Origin: Methanothrix sp.
GTDB lineage: Archaea > Halobacteriota > Methanosarcinia > Methanotrichales > Methanotrichaceae
Direction of reading: 5' to 3'
Length of the DNA stretch: 64,000 bases
Assembly: GCF_030055635.1 (NCBI RefSeq)
Contig: NZ_JASFYM010000007.1
Span: forward strand, 1 to 64,000
Part shown: positions 61,832 to 64,000 of the stretch, piece by piece
How the letters are laid out: each line of letters opens with the position of its first letter
Numbering within the stretch: position 1 is the stretch's first letter
Notes under the pieces: generated by a model
Told to the model about the DNA's origin: nothing
Database searches by the model: none
The model's input: only the letters and a program-made list of their open reading frames with translations
Translations under genes and position numbers: made by a program

Positions 61832-61914
61832 CAGAAGAGCTCGGCGCGCTGGCAGTTTCGCTGATCCTGATAGCGGCTCTGATCTACAGCATAAAGCTCT
61901 ACATGGAGGTCTGA
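61828..61914 (+). CDS. 28-residue single-TM microprotein
   Basis: MTEELGALAVSLILIAALIY followed by SIKLYMEV: one hydrophobic helix with an acidic N-terminus and a short tail. It starts four bases after GGTGAGG, overlaps the previous microprotein by four bases (ATGA), and overlaps the convergent tyrS end by 16 bp. Together they look like a coupled three-gene unit with the FtsZ-like protein. Confidence 0.6.
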   Translation: MTEELGALAVSLILIAALIYSIKLYMEV

Positions 61915-62876
61915 GCCCGCAGGGATCTGACCCGCTCCCTTACTGGAGCGAGTATCTCTATCATGTACTCAGCGCAGGCCTTCTTCAGATCCATAGGATG
62001 GAGAGAGCCGCTCACGAATGATTCCTCGAGCGCTCTGTAGCTCTCGAATGTGACATCTCCTCCGAACTTAGCCGGTCGCCGCACGGTGACCGAATCTACC
62101 CTCGGAAATATGTGATACCTGAATATCTCTGTGATCGGATTGTTCTCTGTCACCTTTGCCGGGCAGTATGCGGCCATGATCTTTTTCTCTATCTCATCGG
62201 CAGGTTCATCGACAGCTATGTTGTTTCCCTTTGAGGATGACATCTTCTTCCCGTCCAGCCCCGGGATAAGGGGTGTGTGGATGCACACCGGCGCAGGGAA
62301 CCCCAGCTTCGGCAGCTCCTCCCTTGCGAGCATGTGTATCTTTCTCTGATCCATGCCGCCAACTGCGACATCTATCTTCAGATCGGCTATGTCCACAGCC
62401 TGCATCAGCGGATATATCATCTGGGAGACCATGGGATTCTCAGCGCTCCTCGATACCTCGTCCATGCTTCTCCTCGCCCTGTTCAGTGTCGTGTTCCTAG
62501 CCATCTGGAGGACCTTTATCACATACTCAGGTCTAAGCTGATACTCGGTTCCGTAGACGAACTCGGTTCTTTCCGGGTTTAGTCCCAGAGCGATGAAGCA
62601 CTCCTTGTTGTAATCAGCGATCCTCCTCACCTCCTCCAGCGATCCCTTCTCGTTGAGGTAGGCGTGAAGATCCGCCAGGAGGACGACCACATCGAATCCC
62701 GCCCTCTGCATATCAAGAAGCTTGTTCGCGGTGAGCATGTGGCCCAGATGTATGTTCCCGCTCGTCTCGTAGCCGACATACGCCCTCGGATGCTCCCTGG
62801 CGTCAAGCATCTCCCTAAGCTCCTCCAGCGTCACAACCTCTTCCGTGTTCCTTATCACCAGCTCCAGCCGATCCAA
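61899..62876 (-). CDS. tyrS: Tyrosyl-tRNA synthetase
   Basis: 325-residue class I synthetase of archaeal type, without a C-terminal anticodon extension. The HIGH motif is GNIHLGHML near residue 40, the KMSKS equivalent is GKKMSSSKGNNIAV near 210, and YPLMQAVDIADLKIDVAVGGMDQRKI contains tyrosine-pocket residues. It starts with TTG 62876 after GGTGAAG. Confidence 0.95.
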   Translation of the reverse strand: MDRLELVIRNTEEVVTLEELREMLDAREHPRAYVGYETSGNIHLGHMLTANKLLDMQRAGFDVVVLLADLHAYLNEKGSLEEVRRIADYNKECFIALGLNPERTEFVYGTEYQLRPEYVIKVLQMARNTTLNRARRSMDEVSRSAENPMVSQMIYPLMQAVDIADLKIDVAVGGMDQRKIHMLAREELPKLGFPAPVCIHTPLIPGLDGKKMSSSKGNNIAVDEPADEIEKKIMAAYCPAKVTENNPITEIFRYHIFPRVDSVTVRRPAKFGGDVTFESYRALEESFVSGSLHPMDLKKACAEYMIEILAPVRERVRSLRAQTSM

Positions 62877-63145
62877 TGAACTTCACCACCGAGCCGGTGG
62901 AAATCAACCCGTATAATGCTTTTGGTCCCCGGCTTGGAGAGCGGTTCACATCAATGGACGTCCTCCATATATTCATCATGAGGATGTGTATCATTGTGAT
63001 CAGCAGCATGTGACCTGGAATTCATGAGGCAAAAGACCACCATTTCAGGTACAGCGATCCGGGCGAGCGACCTGAAACTTCAAAATGTACAGCATCTGCT
63101 GGGCAGCACTGGGGTTGCTCGAGCTTCTGTGGTGAGACAGACTGT

Positions 63146-63433
63146 TCAGTTAAAAGTCAAGCTCGAGCTCTTTGAATCGGAGATGTCTGCAAGGCCGGGC
63201 CGCTCTCCGTTGGGCACAAGTGTATATGTTGAATTGCCTGCGACAACGACAACACAACCATTCCCTGGTGTTGCGTTGTATCCGTGTGTGACGAGCAGAA
63301 ACGCCAGATCCAGAGATGTCATGAGAGGATCATCATAGGAGGAAAGCAACTCCATGAGTCCGGTATCCACACAGCTCGCTGGAATCAGCAGCACCAGCAT
63401 TGCAAGGGAAAGCACATTCATACACCTGTACAT
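63146..63433 (-). CDS. Small secreted protein, unknown function
   Basis: About 95 residues. MYRCMNVLSLAMLVLLIPAS is a signal peptide, followed by a short mature region with Cys residues (SCVD, NGCVVVV) and two N-x-T sites. ATG 63433 is four bases after GGTGAG, and a TATA-like box (GTTTAAATATC, 63465-63475) lies about 35 bases upstream. No family recognised. It lies between tyrS and fpoA. Confidence 0.55.
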   Translation of the reverse strand: MYRCMNVLSLAMLVLLIPASCVDTGLMELLSSYDDPLMTSLDLAFLLVTHGYNATPGNGCVVVVAGNSTYTLVPNGERPGLADISDSKSSSLTFN

Positions 63434-63464
63434 CTGTCTCACCGCTCTCTATGGGGCACTGGAT

Positions 63465-63475
63465 GATATTTAAAC
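63465..63475 (-). promoter_or_regulatory. TATA box for the small secreted protein
   Basis: GTTTAAATATC on the minus strand, with start site expected near 63445 and ATG at 63433. Confidence 0.4.
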
Positions 63476-63588
63476 CTCACAGAACATGAGATCAGTACTT
63501 CAGGATATTACAGATTGTACGTAAGTGATCTCTGCATTACTCGCAGCGAAATCGAGCTCGCCGATGAGCATGTCCCAATTTCACAAAC

Positions 63589-63597
63589 CTTTTATAC
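63589..63597 (+). promoter_or_regulatory. TATA box for the fpo operon
   Basis: CTTTTATACC about 40 bases before the fpoA ATG, with a short leader that carries GGAGG at 63621-63625. Confidence 0.55.
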
Positions 63598-63632
63598 CAT
63601 GCCTGGTGTTTAGCTTTTACGGAGGAAAAACA

Positions 63633-64000
63633 ATGACCGGCGAACCGTTGGCAGTGGACTATTATATCCCGATTATTCTGTTTCTGGTGATGGGTGCCAT
63701 CGTGCCTATTGTTGCTCTAGCTGCCGTTAAGATCATTTCTCCTCTGAGACCTAACCGGCGTAAGGCGTCAGTGTACGAGGGCGGACTCAAACCGGTCCGC
63801 GACCCGAAGATCCGGTTTAATGTTCAGTATTATTTGTTTGCCATCGTCTTCGTGATCTTCGATGTCGAGGTTCTTTTCTTGTATCCATGGATTTACGTCT
63901 ACGCTTCTGAGTTCATGAAGAGGTTCATGATCTTCGGCTTCATCAACATGGCAGTGATCGAGATGGTGCTTTTCATCGCGGTACTGGTCGTCGGACTGCT
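63633..64000 (+). CDS. fpoA: F420H2 dehydrogenase / NADH dehydrogenase subunit A (FpoA/NuoA), cut by window end
   Basis: Starts ATGACCGGCGAACCG eight bases after GGAGG and stays open to the window edge (122 codons). It has TM1 (IPIILFLVMGAIVPIVALAA), the NuoA-family loop YEGGLKPVRDPKIRFNVQYY, TM2 with FAIVFVIFDVEVLFLYPW, and a third hydrophobic segment. The acidic D-V-E in TM2 is conserved in complex I. In methanogens this is the first gene of fpoABCDHIJKLMNO, which pumps ions. The rest of the operon lies outside. Confidence 0.9.
   Translation, partial: MTGEPLAVDYYIPIILFLVMGAIVPIVALAAVKIISPLRPNRRKASVYEGGLKPVRDPKIRFNVQYYLFAIVFVIFDVEVLFLYPWIYVYASEFMKRFMIFGFINMAVIEMVLFIAVLVVGL

Noticed and set aside
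63024-63338. 104-codon plus-strand frame near the window end
   Set aside because: Antisense to a frame with a signal peptide, promoter and ribosome site, which is the better gene.
1-64000. CRISPR array or rRNA genes
   Set aside because: No regularly spaced repeats and no rRNA-like stretches were seen in the window.

Overview
The window is about 64 kb of a methanogenic archaeal chromosome. Its content fits an aceticlastic member of the Methanosarcinales, most like Methanothrix (Methanosaeta); that assignment is inference from gene content. Evidence: factor F430 synthesis genes (cfbA, cfbE, cfbD), mcrC, methanofuran synthesis (mfnF), a nickel/cobalt uptake pair, an F420H2-dehydrogenase subunit (fpoA), Sep-tRNA:Cys-tRNA synthase, an acetate-transporter family protein, and archaeal information-processing genes (TFB, aIF1A, RFC small subunit, Gar1, RIO kinases). 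Genes are tightly packed and GC-rich. Many start with GTG or TTG, overlap by ATGA, or lie about 25 nt after a TATA box.

Layout. 1-160: cut-off end of a tnpB transposon. 160-9 kb: truD, a two-RCK K+ channel, an aldehyde dehydrogenase, a radical SAM protein, membrane proteins, an adenosine-specific-kinase family protein, pyrC and tRNA-Leu(CAG). 9-14 kb: a secreted protein, rubredoxin-ferritin, a lipoprotein, an HTH regulator and the nickel/cobalt pair. 14-19 kb: the branched-chain operon cimA-ilvB-ilvH-ilvC, whose first gene has a broken or non-standard start. 19-26 kb: radical SAM, DUF1805, cfbA-cfbE-cfbD, SepCysS and a phosphodiesterase fused to a Cys-rich domain. 27-30.5 kb: purL-purQ-tandem purS. 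30.5-33 kb: a foreign-looking island with a TIGR04255-like/unknown/HEPN-like cassette, a restriction-modification relic and repeats. 33-43.7 kb: icd, rio2, a DUF460 protein, mcrC, apgM, aIF1A-rio1-KH, a site-2 protease and mfnF. 43.7-47.6 kb: an FrhB-family protein, an OBG-type GTPase and argH. 47.7-49.1 kb: a second tnpB element, itself broken by a palindromic insert. 49.3-57 kb: acetate transporter, VapBC-like pair, RFC small subunit, ACT-PaaK, TFB-Gar1, a NOG1-like GTPase and DUF1699. 57-64 kb: an HTH protein, a flavin-binding protein, a MutS2-like protein, a degenerate FtsZ-like protein with two microproteins, tyrS, a small secreted protein and the start of fpoA.

Most genes serve core methanogen metabolism: nickel uptake and F430 assembly feed methyl-coenzyme M reductase, and citramalate synthase with IlvBHC makes isoleucine/valine precursors. 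The most unusual material is (i) the 31-32.5 kb cassette, (ii) several layers of small non-coding mobile elements, including deletion derivatives of the tnpB transposon and a 44-bp double-hairpin insert inside tnpB, (iii) the FtsZ-like protein lacking the GTPase loop with overlapping microproteins, and (iv) several genes with no ATG/GTG/TTG where homology expects the start. Function calls rest on recognised motifs and family resemblance read by eye; no database search was run.
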